Shown here in pieces: positions 26,891-37,084 of a DNA stretch of 64,000 nt. The stretch spans positions 226,180 to 290,179 of the forward strand of contig NZ_JACHHG010000002.1 in NCBI RefSeq assembly GCF_014202645.1, written 5' to 3'. This stretch comes from Deinobacterium chartae. Lineage in GTDB: Bacteria; Deinococcota; Deinococci; Deinococcales; Deinococcaceae. Below the pieces are notes generated by a model, which was not told the origin of the DNA, did no database searches, and was given only the letters and a program-made list of their open reading frames with translations. Every line of letters starts with the position of its first letter. Positions within the stretch are counted from its first letter, which is position 1. A program made the translations under genes and the position numbers.

Positions 26891-29317
26891 GTGACGACAG
26901 TCCAGCCGATAGACATTACAAAGGAAGTCAAAACCAACTTCATCAACTACGCGATGTCCGTAATTGTGGACCGCGCGCTGCCGGATGTGCGCGACGGTCT
27001 CAAACCGGTTCAGCGCCGCATCCTGTACGCGATGTTGCAAGAAGGCCTGGCCAGCAACCAGAAGCACTCCAAGAGTGCCGGTGTGGTCGGCGAGGTCATC
27101 AAGAAGTACCACCCGCACGGCGATTCGCCCATCTACGACGCGATGGTCCGACTGGCACAACCCTGGAACCTGCGCTACACCTTGGTCGATGGCCAGGGCA
27201 ACTTCGGCTCGATCGACGGTGACCCGGCTGCGGCCTACCGCTACACCGAGGCCCGCATGACCAAGATCGCCGAGGCGGTGCTGGCCGACATCGAAAAAGA
27301 GACGATCGACTTCAAGCCGAACTTCGACGAGACCACCCAGGAGCCCACCGTGCTCCCGTCGGCGGTGCCGAACCTGCTGATCAACGGCGCCGTGGGGATT
27401 GCGGTCGGCATGGCCACCAACCTGCCGCCGCACAACCTCACCGAGGTCTGCAACGGCCTGCTGGCGATGATCGACAACCCGGACATCGGCCTGGACGAGC
27501 TGATGACCCACATTCCCGGCCCTGACTTCCCCACCGGCGGGCGCATCGGTCGCGCGGGCATCCGTGACGCCTACGCCACCGGCCACGCCTCGCTGCGCGT
27601 GCGCGGCAAGGTGCGTTTCGAGGAGAAGAACGGCCGCCACAGCATCATCATCACCGAGATTCCCTATCAGGTGAACAAGACCAACCTGATCACCACCATC
27701 TCGGCGATGTACAAGGCGGGCAAGATCCCGGACATCTCCGCGCTGCGCGACGAATCCGACCGCCGCGAGCCGGTCCGTATCGTGATCGAGCTCAAGCGCG
27801 GCGCCCTGCCCGAACTGGTGCTGAACCAGCTGTACAAGTACACGCAGCTGCAGACCACCTTCACGGTCATCAACCTCGCCATCGTCAACTCGGAGCCCAA
27901 GGTGCTGCCGCTGCGCGAATCGATGCGGCTGTTCCTCGAGCACCGCCGCGAGGTCGTCACCCGCCGCACCGCCTACGAACTGCGCAAGGCCCAGGAGCGC
28001 GCCCACGTCCTCGAGGGCCTGATCATCGCGCTCGACCGCCTCGACGAGGTGATCGCGCTGATCCGCGCCTCGCAGACCGGCCCCGAGGCCAAAGACGGCC
28101 TGCAGGCCCGCTTTGGCCTGTCCGAGATTCAGGCACAGGCGATTTTGGACATGCGCCTGCAGCGCCTCACCGGCCTCGAGCGCGAGCGTCTGATGAACGA
28201 GTACAACGAGCTGCAATCCTTGATCGCGCGCCTGCAGGGCATCTTGGGCGACGAGAAGCAGCTGTGGAACGTGATCCGCGAGGAGCTGACCGAGATCCGC
28301 AACAAGTACGGCGACGAGCGCCGCAGCGCCATAGCCGACCTGCAAGACGACATCTCCAAAGAAGACCTGATCGCGGTCGAGGACATGGTCATCACCATGA
28401 CCAAGGCGGGCTACATCAAGCGCACCGCCCTCGAGTCGTACCGTGCGCAGAGCCGTGGCGGACGCGGGTCCTCGAGCGGCAAGCTGCGCGAGGAAGACGT
28501 GAACACCCGCGTGTTCGTGGGCTCCACCCACGAGTACCTGCTGTTCTTTACCGACCAGGGTCGCGTCTTCCACGAGAAGATCTACGATCTGCCCGAGGCC
28601 GGTCGCGACGCCAAGGGCGCGCACATCCGCAACATCTTGCCGCTGCGGGAGGGCGAGACCATCGCCTCGGTTCTGGCGATCAAGGACCTGGGCCAAGCCG
28701 GTTACTTCGTGTTCGCCACCGAGCGCGGCATGATCAAGAAAACCGAGATTGCCGAGTACGGCAACATCAACGCGGCTGGCCTGATCGCCATCAACCTGAT
28801 CGAGGGCGATAACCTGATCGCGGTGGGCATCGCCCGCGACGGCGAGCACGTGGTGCTGGCGACCGCCGCCGGACAGTCGATCCGCTTCGAGGCCAGCGAC
28901 GTGCGCGCCACCGCCCGCGCTACCCAGGGCGTGATCGGCATCCGTCTCAAGGAGGGGGACCGCGTGGTGAGCATGGCGCTCGTTCCCGCCGACAACGACG
29001 GACAGGAGCTGCTGGCGGTGTCCGAGCAGGGCATTGCCAAGCGCACCCCCCTCGAGGAGTACCCGCTGCAGGGTCGTGGCGGTCAGGGTGTGATCACCCT
29101 GAAAGTGACCGACAAGACCGGTTCGCTGGTGGCCCTGGCGCACGTGTCCGGCGGCGAGGAACTGATGGTGATGAGCGAGTCGGGCGTGGTGATCCGCACC
29201 CGCGTGGAGGAGGTGTCGGTGTACGGCCGCAACGCCCAGGGCGTGAAGGTGATGCGCATCGGCACCGGCGACCGGGTGATCTCGGCGTTCCCGGTCCGCA
29301 AGGAAGAAGAAGTCTAA
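26891..29317 (+). CDS. gyrA: DNA gyrase subunit A
   Basis: 808 aa; with GyrB it introduces negative supercoils. The catalytic tyrosine is Tyr118 (AAAYRYTE). The quinolone region is wild type: Ser79 and Asp83 in [12 protein letters not shown]. Six C-terminal beta-pinwheel blades follow (repeats such as [14 protein letters not shown]); no acidic tail is visible. The GTG start at 26891 follows GGAGG. A palindrome of RDRM type upstream predicts induction by radiation or drying. Confidence 0.97.
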   Translation: MTTVQPIDITKEVKTNFINYAMSVIVDRALPDVRDGLKPVQRRILYAMLQEGLASNQKHSKSAGVVGEVIKKYHPHGDSPIYDAMVRLAQPWNLRYTLVDGQGNFGSIDGDPAAAYRYTEARMTKIAEAVLADIEKETIDFKPNFDETTQEPTVLPSAVPNLLINGAVGIAVGMATNLPPHNLTEVCNGLLAMIDNPDIGLDELMTHIPGPDFPTGGRIGRAGIRDAYATGHASLRVRGKVRFEEKNGRHSIIITEIPYQVNKTNLITTISAMYKAGKIPDISALRDESDRREPVRIVIELKRGALPELVLNQLYKYTQLQTTFTVINLAIVNSEPKVLPLRESMRLFLEHRREVVTRRTAYELRKAQERAHVLEGLIIALDRLDEVIALIRASQTGPEAKDGLQARFGLSEIQAQAILDMRLQRLTGLERERLMNEYNELQSLIARLQGILGDEKQLWNVIREELTEIRNKYGDERRSAIADLQDDISKEDLIAVEDMVITMTKAGYIKRTALESYRAQSRGGRGSSSGKLREEDVNTRVFVGSTHEYLLFFTDQGRVFHEKIYDLPEAGRDAKGAHIRNILPLREGETIASVLAIKDLGQAGYFVFATERGMIKKTEIAEYGNINAAGLIAINLIEGDNLIAVGIARDGEHVVLATAAGQSIRFEASDVRATARATQGVIGIRLKEGDRVVSMALVPADNDGQELLAVSEQGIAKRTPLEEYPLQGRGGQGVITLKVTDKTGSLVALAHVSGGEELMVMSESGVVIRTRVEEVSVYGRNAQGVKVMRIGTGDRVISAFPVRKEEEV

Positions 29318-29333
29318 ACCACCGGCTGTGCGG

Positions 29334-29360
29334 GCCCGCCCCCTAAAGGGGGCGGGCTTT
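29334..29360 (+). terminator. Intrinsic terminator of gyrA
   Basis: An 11-bp perfect stem (29334-29344 with 29347-29357) followed by TTT. Confidence 0.8.
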
Positions 29361-29361
29361 G

Positions 29362-29473
29362 CCTTGAATACCCTGCCCTGAGGCATATTTCTTTATTCGC
29401 TCGGCAGGGTAGCTCATGCCCGTTTCAACACCGCCGTCCTGAGCGTACCAATCACGTTCAGGACGGGCTTTTT
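29362..29473 (+). ncRNA. Candidate small structured RNA after gyrA
   Basis: After the gyrA terminator comes an 8-bp inverted repeat, ACCCTGCC (29370-29377) with GGCAGGGT (29403-29410), then a second complete terminator (29434-29445 with 29455-29466, one G-U pair, then TTTTT at 29469-29473). No protein gene explains this terminator. A promoter is not clear, so it may instead be a back-up terminator. Confidence 0.3.
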
Positions 29474-29535
29474 GGGATGGCATTGTGAGAGGGTATGCAT
29501 TGTAGCCTAAGCCCGGATTAAAGAAACTTTTTTGT

Positions 29536-29564
29536 TTACAAAATCGCCAATGTGTAGTAAACTG
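29536..29564 (+). promoter_or_regulatory. Promoter of the CRP-type regulator gene
   Basis: TTTACA (29536-29541) and TAAACT (29559-29564) are separated by 17 bp in an AT-rich stretch. Confidence 0.6.
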
Positions 29565-29616
29565 TATTTCGAGGCAGGGAAATTCTCCTGCCGCCGAGCT
29601 CTCGAGGAGGGCCACC

Positions 29617-30216
<600 letters not shown>

Positions 30217-30223
30217 GGCGGAT

Positions 30224-30263
30224 AACCCAAAAAGCCCCCCCAAACGGGGGGGCTTTTTGGGTT
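30224..30263. terminator. Bidirectional terminator with 18-bp stem
   Basis: Arms 30224-30241 and 30246-30263 pair perfectly around AAAC and carry AAAAA/TTTTT near the base. Confidence 0.85.
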
Positions 30264-30481
30264 ACCGGGGATGAGCGGTCCGTTGCGGACAAGAGAGCGA
30301 AACGTCATACCCAGCGCAGGCAAACGCCTTTACCGCCCCTGCTGCCCCGAAACGGACCACCAAGCCCGCTGGACCAAAGCGTGTCTGTGCAGACATCCCT
30401 GCGGACTCACTTAAACGTCCCTGTTACACTATCTACTCAAGTTCAAGACATCCACTTTCCCGCAGTCCCCGACCGGAAAGG

Positions 30482-30487
30482 TAGACT
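30482..30487 (+). promoter_or_regulatory. Leaderless -10 box of the FprA-like gene
   Basis: TAGACT lies exactly 6 nt before the ATG at 30494. The preceding 220 bp after the terminator show no gene. Confidence 0.6.
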
Positions 30488-30493
30488 ATAGCC

Positions 30494-31873
30494 ATGAGCA
30501 ACACCCGCCCCCTGCGCATCGCCGTCATCGGGTCCGGCCCCTCCGGCTTCTACGCCGCCGAGGCCCTCCTCAAGCAGGAGCCCAACGTCTCGGTCGACAT
30601 CATCGACCGCCTGGTCACGCCCTACGGCCTGGTCCGCTACGGCGTCGCCCCCGACCACCAGAAGATCAAGTCGGTCACGGCGCTGTACCAGAAGACCATG
30701 AACGACCCGCGCGTGCGCTTCTTGGGCCACGTCGAGTTCGGACGCGACCTCAGGCACGAGGACGTACGCCGTCACTACGACGCGGTGGTGTACGCCACCG
30801 GCGCCTCGAGCGACCGCAACCTGGGCATTCCCGGCGAGCAGTTGCCGGGCAGCATGTCTGCCACCGAATTCGTGTCGTGGTACAACGGCCACCCCGACTA
30901 CGCCGACCGCGAATTCCACCTCACCGCCCAGCAGGTCGCGGTGGTGGGCGTGGGCAACGTTGCGGTGGACGTCACCCGCATCCTGACCCGCTCGGTCGAC
31001 GAGCTGCGCCAGACCGACATCGCCGACCACGCCATCTCGGCCCTCGAGGTCAGCCGCGTCACCGACGTGTACGTGCTGGGACGGCGCGGCGCCGCACAGG
31101 CCAAGTTCACCACCAAGGAACTGCGCGAACTCGGCGAACTCGAGGGCGTGGACGTGGTGGTCAAGCCCGAGGAGGTCGAGCTCGACGAGGCCAGCCGCAA
31201 GAGCCTCGAGGGGCAGCCCGCGCTGACCAAGAACGTGGAGATCTTGCAGGAGTTCGCGCGTCGCCCGCTGAGCGGCGCCCCGCGCCGCATCCACCTGCGC
31301 TTCCTGGTTTCGCCGGTCGAGATCCTGGGCGAGACCCGCGTAGAGGGCCTGCGCATCGAGCGCAACCGCCTGGTGGAGCGCGGCGGCGACCTGGCCGCCG
31401 AGGGCAGCGGCGAGTTCGAGACGCTGCCGGTGGGCATGGTCCTGCGCTCGGTGGGCTACAAGGGCGTCGCCCTTCCCGGCGTGCCCTTCGACACGCGCCG
31501 CGGCGTGATTCCCAACGACCAGGGCCGCGTGACCCAAGACGGCCAGGTGGTTCCCGGTGAGTACGTGGCTGGCTGGATCAAACGCGGTCCCTCGGGTGTG
31601 ATCGGTACCAACAAGGCCTGCGCGGTGGACACGATCAAGCTGCTGCTGGCCGACGCGCCCGCGCTGCCCCGCGTCACCGACGCGGACGCCGATCCCCTGG
31701 CGGTGGACGCCCTGCTGCGCGCACGCGGCGTGGACTACGTCTCCTTCGACGACTGGCTGGAACTCGACCGCTTCGAGACCGAGGTGGGCTCCGCGCAGGG
31801 CCGCCCGCGCGTGAAGGTCTCGCGCCGCGAGGAAATGCTGAGAACCGCGCGCCGCAACGCCTTGGTGCAGTAA
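30494..31873 (+). CDS. Ferredoxin--NADP+ reductase, adrenodoxin-reductase type (FprA-like)
   Basis: 459 aa flavoprotein. FAD site AVIGSGPSGFYAAEAL at about 10-25, the family hallmark VTPYGLVRYGVAPDH, NADP site VVGVGNVAVDVTRIL, and the late GVIGTNK motif. It moves electrons between NADPH and ferredoxin, as in mycobacterial FprA and mitochondrial adrenodoxin reductase. It is followed after 72 bp by a reductase of a different structural type. Confidence 0.88.
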   Translation: MSNTRPLRIAVIGSGPSGFYAAEALLKQEPNVSVDIIDRLVTPYGLVRYGVAPDHQKIKSVTALYQKTMNDPRVRFLGHVEFGRDLRHEDVRRHYDAVVYATGASSDRNLGIPGEQLPGSMSATEFVSWYNGHPDYADREFHLTAQQVAVVGVGNVAVDVTRILTRSVDELRQTDIADHAISALEVSRVTDVYVLGRRGAAQAKFTTKELRELGELEGVDVVVKPEEVELDEASRKSLEGQPALTKNVEILQEFARRPLSGAPRRIHLRFLVSPVEILGETRVEGLRIERNRLVERGGDLAAEGSGEFETLPVGMVLRSVGYKGVALPGVPFDTRRGVIPNDQGRVTQDGQVVPGEYVAGWIKRGPSGVIGTNKACAVDTIKLLLADAPALPRVTDADADPLAVDALLRARGVDYVSFDDWLELDRFETEVGSAQGRPRVKVSRREEMLRTARRNALVQ

Positions 31874-31888
31874 ATTTTCGGCACGCAG

Positions 31889-31931
31889 TACAATCTGGGC
31901 GGAAGGAGGCCGGGTCTTCCTTCCGCCCTTT
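31889..31931 (+). promoter_or_regulatory. -10 box and hairpin between the two reductase genes
   Basis: TACAAT (31889-31894) is followed by a 10-bp stem (31897-31906 with 31919-31928) and TTTG. It can end the first gene, and would form the 5' end of a transcript of the second. Confidence 0.5.
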
Positions 31932-31945
31932 GAGGTGACACCAGC

Positions 31946-32962
31946 GTGAGCGAACAAGCGACGAACGGAACCAGCGACGTGCTGGTGATCGGAGCAGGAC
32001 CGGCAGGGCTGCACGCGGCCTTCTACTGCGGGATGCGCGGCCTGAGCGTGCGGGTCTTGGACGCCCTGCCGCGCACGGGCGGTCAGTTAACGGCGCTGTA
32101 CCCCGAAAAACCCATCTTCGACGTGGCGGGCCTGCCGCAGGTCCAGGCATCGCGGCTCGTAGCCGAGCTCGAGGAACAGCTCAGGCCCTTTTCCCCCCTC
32201 TACGCGCTCGGCGAACGCGTGCTGCACCTCGAGGGCTCCGAGGGAGCTTTTGTGGCCGTCAGCGCCACGGGCAGACGTTACGCGGCGCGGGCCGTGATCG
32301 TGGCCAGCGGCATGGGAGCGCTCGAGGCACGGCGCCCGCAGGTGCCCGGAGCGGAGCTGTTCGCGAATCATATCCTGACGCACCTCGAAGCGCCCGCTCA
32401 GCTCGCCGGGCGGCGCGTGCTGGTGTTCGGCGGCGGCGAGGAGGCGGCCTGTACGGCGCTCGCCCTGCGCGGCGTCGCCGCATCGGTCACGCTGCTGCAC
32501 CGCCGCCCGCACCTGACCCTCTCCCCCGCCACCCGCGCGGCCCTGCAAGCGGCTACCGCCGCGGGCGAGCTCGCCCTGCGCGTTCCGGCCGAACTGGTCG
32601 CCCTGGAAGGAGAGGAGCGCCTCGAGCGCATCCGCGTCTTAGATACCCGCAGCCGCCTCGAGGAGAGCCTCGCGGTGGACACGCTGATCTCGAAGTTCAG
32701 CTACGTCTCGCGGCTGGACCCGGCGGGCAGCTGGGGCCTGGCCGTCGAGGGCGGCAGCCTGCGGGTGGACGCCCGCCAGGAAACCTCGAGGCCCGGCGTG
32801 TTCGCGGTGGGCGACTGCGCGGCGACCGGCGGCCTCAAGCTGATCTCGGTGGGCTTCGCTCAGGCGGCGACCGCCGCCAACGTGATCGCCTCGAGGTTGA
32901 CCGGCGGCAGGGTAGCTCCGGGCCACTCGAGCGAGCGCGACCCGGCCTTCCGGCAGGCCTGA
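31946..32962 (+). CDS. Ferredoxin--NADP+ reductase, thioredoxin-reductase type (YumC-like)
   Basis: 338 aa. FAD loop VLVIGAGPAGLHAAFYCG at the start, the group-specific GGQLTALYPEKPIFDVAG, a second nucleotide loop VLVFGGGEEAACTAL and the C-terminal GVFAVGDC with GLKLISVGFAQA. It lacks the CxxC of thioredoxin reductase, which separates the YumC-type FNRs. GTG start with GAGGTGA upstream. Confidence 0.88.
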   Translation: MSEQATNGTSDVLVIGAGPAGLHAAFYCGMRGLSVRVLDALPRTGGQLTALYPEKPIFDVAGLPQVQASRLVAELEEQLRPFSPLYALGERVLHLEGSEGAFVAVSATGRRYAARAVIVASGMGALEARRPQVPGAELFANHILTHLEAPAQLAGRRVLVFGGGEEAACTALALRGVAASVTLLHRRPHLTLSPATRAALQAATAAGELALRVPAELVALEGEERLERIRVLDTRSRLEESLAVDTLISKFSYVSRLDPAGSWGLAVEGGSLRVDARQETSRPGVFAVGDCAATGGLKLISVGFAQAATAANVIASRLTGGRVAPGHSSERDPAFRQA

Positions 32963-32975
32963 GGCGGTAAAAGGC

Positions 32976-33000
32976 AACGCGCACGAAATTCGTGCGCGTT
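32976..33000. terminator. Bidirectional terminator between FNR and tRNA-Ser
   Basis: A 12-bp perfect stem (32976-32987 with 32989-33000). On the minus strand TTTT follows, ending the tRNA transcript. Confidence 0.75.
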
Positions 33001-33005
33001 ATTCC

Positions 33006-33095
<90 letters not shown>

Positions 33096-33194
33096 AAGAA
33101 GGCGTTATACAGGCTATATGAACCGGGAGCGTAAATCAAGGGCTGACAAGCCCCGGAGCACGCGGTATGGTAAGCGGCACGAAAGGAATCAACC

Positions 33195-33812
33195 GTGCGC
33201 CAAGGCTTCCGTATCCGACCCTACCAGCCCGACGACCTTTCCTTCCTCTACCGCATCTGCCTGGAGACCGGAGACAGCGGCCAGGACGCCACCCAGCTCT
33301 ACCAAGACCCCCTGCTGATCGGGCACGTGTACGCCGGGCCCTACGCGACGCTCGAGCCCGAGCTGGCCTTTGTCCTCGAGGACGCGCAGGGCGTGTGCGG
33401 CTACGTCATCGGCGTCTTGGACACCGAGGCGTTCAATGCGCGCTGTGAGCGCGAGTGGTGGCCGCCGCTGCGCGAGCGCTACCCCCTGCCCGCCACCCCG
33501 CCCGAGCAGTACACCCCGGACGAGCGCATGATCGCCCGCATTCACAAGGGCTGGGACCTGAAGCCTGCGTCGCTCGACGACTACCCCTCGCACCTGCACA
33601 TCGACCTGCTTGCGCGCGCACAGGGTGGCGGCAACGGCCGCGCCATGATGGAAACGCTGCTGGGGGCCCTCGAGCAGCGCGGCTCGAGGGGCGTGCACCT
33701 GGGCGTGGGCGCGCGCAACGAGCGCGCGGTGAGCTTTTACCGGTCGGTGGGCTTTACCGAACTGCATCGCTCGCCGCTCTCGGTCACCTTCGGGATGCGT
33801 TTCCCGCGCTGA
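33195..33812 (+). CDS. GNAT family N-acetyltransferase
   Basis: 205 aa. GNAT fold with acetyl-CoA region [19 protein letters not shown] and late [15 protein letters not shown]. It is longer than a minimal GNAT: a family-specific insert ([26 protein letters not shown]) resembles the acetyltransferase module found beside O-GlcNAcase-type enzymes. Substrate unknown. GTG start with AAGGA upstream. Confidence 0.82.
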   Translation: MRQGFRIRPYQPDDLSFLYRICLETGDSGQDATQLYQDPLLIGHVYAGPYATLEPELAFVLEDAQGVCGYVIGVLDTEAFNARCEREWWPPLRERYPLPATPPEQYTPDERMIARIHKGWDLKPASLDDYPSHLHIDLLARAQGGGNGRAMMETLLGALEQRGSRGVHLGVGARNERAVSFYRSVGFTELHRSPLSVTFGMRFPR

Positions 33813-33938
33813 GCGACCAGGCCTACAGTTTGCCCTCCTGCTGTTGCAAGCTGAACCGTTCGTTAAAGAGTTTAAGAAAGACGAAAGTCCGGGCGCTGGT
33901 TACACTGGACCCAAACCTGCCGCATAGGAGACCTCGCC

Positions 33939-34259
33939 ATGAAGAAACTATCTGTAACGGTCAGCCATAGTCCCAAGCACCAGCAGGAAGCCAAACTGGC
34001 GACCAGCGCCATCTTGGAAAGCATCGAGGACACCATCCAGGCCCACGCGTACGGCTACAAGGCCAAACCGATCCTGGGGGAAGCGGCGGAAGTCGGCCGG
34101 GTCTACACCTTCCACAGCGACCTGAGCCGCGAGGAAATGCAGACGATTTCCGATGAGGCCTTCGAGGGCCTGGGCGACAACGACCGCTTCGAGATCATCA
34201 CCCTTTTTGGCAGCACCAACGAGGAAGCCTTCTTCTCGTACATGCTCTCGCCCAGATAA
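33939..34259 (+). CDS. Conserved-looking protein of unknown function
   Basis: 106 aa, soluble, acidic, no signal or membrane helix. AGGAG lies 8 nt before the ATG and a TACACT -10 box is at 33901-33906, so expression is well supported. I do not recognise the family; the pattern of alternating helices and strands (SVTVSHSP..., RFEIITLFGS) suggests a small alpha/beta domain. Confidence 0.7.
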   Translation: MKKLSVTVSHSPKHQQEAKLATSAILESIEDTIQAHAYGYKAKPILGEAAEVGRVYTFHSDLSREEMQTISDEAFEGLGDNDRFEIITLFGSTNEEAFFSYMLSPR

Positions 34260-34321
34260 GGCGAAGTTCTCAGGGGCAGCCACCGCTGCACGGCAGCACA
34301 GCAGGCGGCCACAGCCCGGAG

Positions 34322-34843
34322 CTACCCCAAGCACACCTCGAGATGTGCCCTCGACGCCGCGACCGGAGCGAATGTCCCGGCCCGCAGCGCCGCTTCCACC
34401 GCCCGCGCCTCCTGCCACGCCGCGCGGTACTGCCCGGGCGTCACCGCCCCGGCCTGCAAGGCTGCCTCGAGGTCATCCGCGTCGATGACCTCGAGGCAGC
34501 CTTGCGGCGTGGCGATCACGTCCAGGTACAGGTCGTCGTGCCACGGCACACCGCCCGGATCCACGCCCCACCCGTCCGTGACGTCTACGTACCACTGTGC
34601 CACCTCGAACCGCGGAGTCCACATGGTGGTCAGGGCATGGCGCGCTCCCTCGGGAAAGAACTGCACCCAGCGGTAGCCGGCGTCCGCCACGACGCGCGGC
34701 TCGCCGCAACAGGGTACGGTCAGGGGAGCGCGCACCTCGAGCACCTCGAGGCAGGTGAGCAGGCCGCCGGGAACGGCGTGAACCTCAAAGCGGCGCCGGG
34801 GAACCCGGGTCCAGCCTGGACGTGCGGAGGATTTGCGCTTCAT
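34322..34843 (-). CDS. DUF402 family protein
   Basis: 173 aa. The DUF402/FomD pattern is clear: YRWVQFFPEG, WYVDVTDGW, then the acidic cluster DDLYLDV with the final IDADDLEAAL. Characterised relatives (FomD, Ntdp) hydrolyse nucleoside di-/triphosphates or nucleotidyl-phosphonates using these acidic residues for metal. Substrate unknown. It stands alone. Confidence 0.8.
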   Translation of the reverse strand: MKRKSSARPGWTRVPRRRFEVHAVPGGLLTCLEVLEVRAPLTVPCCGEPRVVADAGYRWVQFFPEGARHALTTMWTPRFEVAQWYVDVTDGWGVDPGGVPWHDDLYLDVIATPQGCLEVIDADDLEAALQAGAVTPGQYRAAWQEARAVEAALRAGTFAPVAASRAHLEVCLG

Positions 34844-34898
34844 GCCGGCGGCGGGTTATCCGTGGTCAGCGAGCATCGGCGGTCCTCCCCCGGCTTTG

Positions 34899-36248
34899 TT
34901 ACTTCGCCAGTTCCTGCAGCAGGTAAGCGCTGGTCAGAATGCCACGGTGGTAGTCCTCGAGGGCAAAGCTCTCGTTGGGCGAGTGCGGGGCGTCCTCGTT
35001 GAGGCCCATGTCCACCAGCAGCACCGGAGCGTCCAAGATCTCGCGGAAGGCCGCGACGATCGGGATCGAACCGCCGGTGCGGGCAAAGGCGGCGGGCTTT
35101 CCGAACACCTTCTGCAGCGCGCGGTCAGCGGCAGCGATGTAGGGCGAGTCCAGGTCCATGGCAACCGGCTGGCCGCCGTGCAGGTCAATGACCTCGGCCG
35201 TCACGCCCTCGGGCGCAATCTGCGGGATGTACTCCTGAATCAGGCGGGTGATGCGCGCCGGGTCCTGGCCGGGTACGAGGCGCATCGAGATCTTGGCCCC
35301 GGCCTTGGCCGCGATCACGGTCTTGGAGCCCTCGCCCTGAAAGCCGCCCCAGATGCCGTTGACGTCCAGGGTCGGGCGGGCCCACAGCCGCTCGAGGGTC
35401 GAGTAACCGGCCTCGCCGGGCAGCGCCGAGACGCCGATGGACTCGGCGAACTCCTGGTCCGAGTGCGGCAGGGCGGCCCACATCTGGCGCTCTTGCTCGG
35501 TGAGTTCCTGCACGCCGTCGTAGAAGCCGGGGATGGTGATACGGCCCTGGTCGTCCTTGAGCCGCGCGATGATGGTGGCCAGCGCGTTGATCGGGTTGGG
35601 TGCCGCGCCGCCGTAAGCGCCCGAGTGCAGGTCGCGGTTGGCACCCTGCACGTGCACCTCCACGTAGGCGATGCCGCGCAGGCCGTAGGTGACGGTCGGC
35701 ACGTCGGGCGCGAAGCGCGAGCCGTCCGAGATCACGATCACGTCGCACTTCAGCTGCTCGGCCTTCTCACGCAAGTAGCCCTCGAGGCTGGGGCTGCCGA
35801 TCTCCTCCTCGCCCTCGAGCAGGAACTTGACGTTCACCGGCAATTCGCCCTGCGCCAGCAGCAGCTCGACGCCCTTGACGTGGGCGTAGGCCTGGCCCTT
35901 GTCGTCGGTGGCACCGCGCGCGTACACGCGTCCGTCGCGGACGGTGGGCTCAAACGGCGGGGTCACCCACTCCTCGAGGGGCGCTTCGGGCTGCACGTCG
36001 TAGTGGCCGTAGATCAGCACGGTGGGCTGACCGCTGGCCTGCAGGCGCTCGGCGTATACCACCGGGTGGCCGGGCGTGGCCTCCACGCGGGCGGTAAAGC
36101 CCAGAGAGTCCAGTTTGGCGCGCAGGAACTCGGCGGTGCGGGCCATGTCGGCCTTGCGGGTGGAGTCGCTGGAGACCGAGGGGATGCGCAGCAGATCGAA
36201 CAGTTCGCGGTCGGCAGCGGCGGTATCAAGTTGAGCCTTGAGGTCCAT
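34899..36248 (-). CDS. M20 family metallo-dipeptidase
   Basis: 449 aa di-zinc peptidase. Metal-binding pattern: HYDVQP (first His/Asp), GATDDKGQ (bridging Asp), EGEEEIGS (catalytic Glu pair), then SDGSRFAP and the late dimer-domain histidine HSGAYGG. This arrangement fits the carnosine-dipeptidase/DapE-like M20 group that cleaves short peptides. A perfect TATAAT box 7 nt before the ATG gives a leaderless start. Confidence 0.92.
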   Translation of the reverse strand: MDLKAQLDTAAADRELFDLLRIPSVSSDSTRKADMARTAEFLRAKLDSLGFTARVEATPGHPVVYAERLQASGQPTVLIYGHYDVQPEAPLEEWVTPPFEPTVRDGRVYARGATDDKGQAYAHVKGVELLLAQGELPVNVKFLLEGEEEIGSPSLEGYLREKAEQLKCDVIVISDGSRFAPDVPTVTYGLRGIAYVEVHVQGANRDLHSGAYGGAAPNPINALATIIARLKDDQGRITIPGFYDGVQELTEQERQMWAALPHSDQEFAESIGVSALPGEAGYSTLERLWARPTLDVNGIWGGFQGEGSKTVIAAKAGAKISMRLVPGQDPARITRLIQEYIPQIAPEGVTAEVIDLHGGQPVAMDLDSPYIAAADRALQKVFGKPAAFARTGGSIPIVAAFREILDAPVLLVDMGLNEDAPHSPNESFALEDYHRGILTSAYLLQELAK

Positions 36249-36255
36249 GGGGCGG

Positions 36256-36261
36256 ATTATA
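36256..36261 (-). promoter_or_regulatory. Leaderless -10 box of the M20 peptidase gene
   Basis: TATAAT on the minus strand lies 7 nt before the ATG at 36248. Confidence 0.65.
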
Positions 36262-36298
36262 ACGCGCCCTGAAGCGCGTACAGGCCCAAAGCCGCGCC

Positions 36299-37075
36299 CT
36301 AGGTCTGTTCCTCGAGGCGGTACACCCAGCCGTATCCGCCGTAGGCCATGCCACCGTCCACGTTCACGCAGCGCCCGCCCTGGTAGACCAGAGGCTCGGG
36401 CTGCGCCCGGCCGGTCAGGTAAGGAACCGGCGTATGGCCATGCACCACCCGGCTGCCGCCATAAGCGGCCAGAACCTTTTGCAAGTTTGCCTTGCCGCGC
36501 ACCGGGTCCCAGAACTCACGGCGGCAGGCAAAAGCCTCGAGCAGGCGGTCCCACTCGCGGGGGTCGTCGGATTGCAGCGTGGCGCCAATGGCGGCGTTGA
36601 CGGCCTCGAGGCTCGAGCCGTACTCGAGGTAGAAGGTGGCGTCGGCGTGCATCAGCAGGGTCTCTCCTACCCGTGCCAGCGCGGGCAGGTTTTCGATCCA
36701 GCGGACGTGTTCGTCGCGCAGGGCCCACAGGTCGCTGTCGTGCCCGCCGTTGAAATGCCACAGGTTCAGAAAGCTGGCCCCGCCGCCCAGGTTCCGGTTC
36801 CCGAAACGGCGGGCCGCCAGGATCAACGGTTCGTGGTTGCCCATCAGGGCTGCGACCCGGCCTCCGGCGGCCTGCGCTTCGTGCTGGAGCCGCATCACCG
36901 TCTCGAGGGTGCCTATCCCGTTGGGGCCACGGTCAAAGAAGTCGCCGAGGAACCACAGCCGGGCGCGCGCGCCCGACCAGTGTCCCCCGGCGTCGATCAG
37001 ACCGGCTTCGCGCAGGGTGGTGAGCAGCAGGTCCAGGGCACCGTGAACGTCTCCCACGACGTATGTGACCGGCAT
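36299..37075 (-). CDS. Metallophosphoesterase, protein-phosphatase-like
   Basis: 258 aa. The three core motifs of the PPP/bis(5'-nucleosyl)-tetraphosphatase group are present: GDVHG (8-12), GDFFDRG and GNHE. The C-terminus has [10 protein letters not shown]. It removes phosphate from proteins or splits dinucleoside polyphosphates; which is unclear. It starts 9 nt after the AraC gene stop, with AAGGTG as ribosome site, and may be co-expressed with it. Confidence 0.88.
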   Translation of the reverse strand: MPVTYVVGDVHGALDLLLTTLREAGLIDAGGHWSGARARLWFLGDFFDRGPNGIGTLETVMRLQHEAQAAGGRVAALMGNHEPLILAARRFGNRNLGGGASFLNLWHFNGGHDSDLWALRDEHVRWIENLPALARVGETLLMHADATFYLEYGSSLEAVNAAIGATLQSDDPREWDRLLEAFACRREFWDPVRGKANLQKVLAAYGGSRVVHGHTPVPYLTGRAQPEPLVYQGGRCVNVDGGMAYGGYGWVYRLEEQT

Positions 37076-37084
37076 GCTTTCACC

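Noticed and set aside
34322-34843. Possible RNase or fosfomycin-synthesis assignment for the DUF402 protein
   Set aside because: Only the general DUF402 metal pattern is visible; no neighbouring phosphonate genes.
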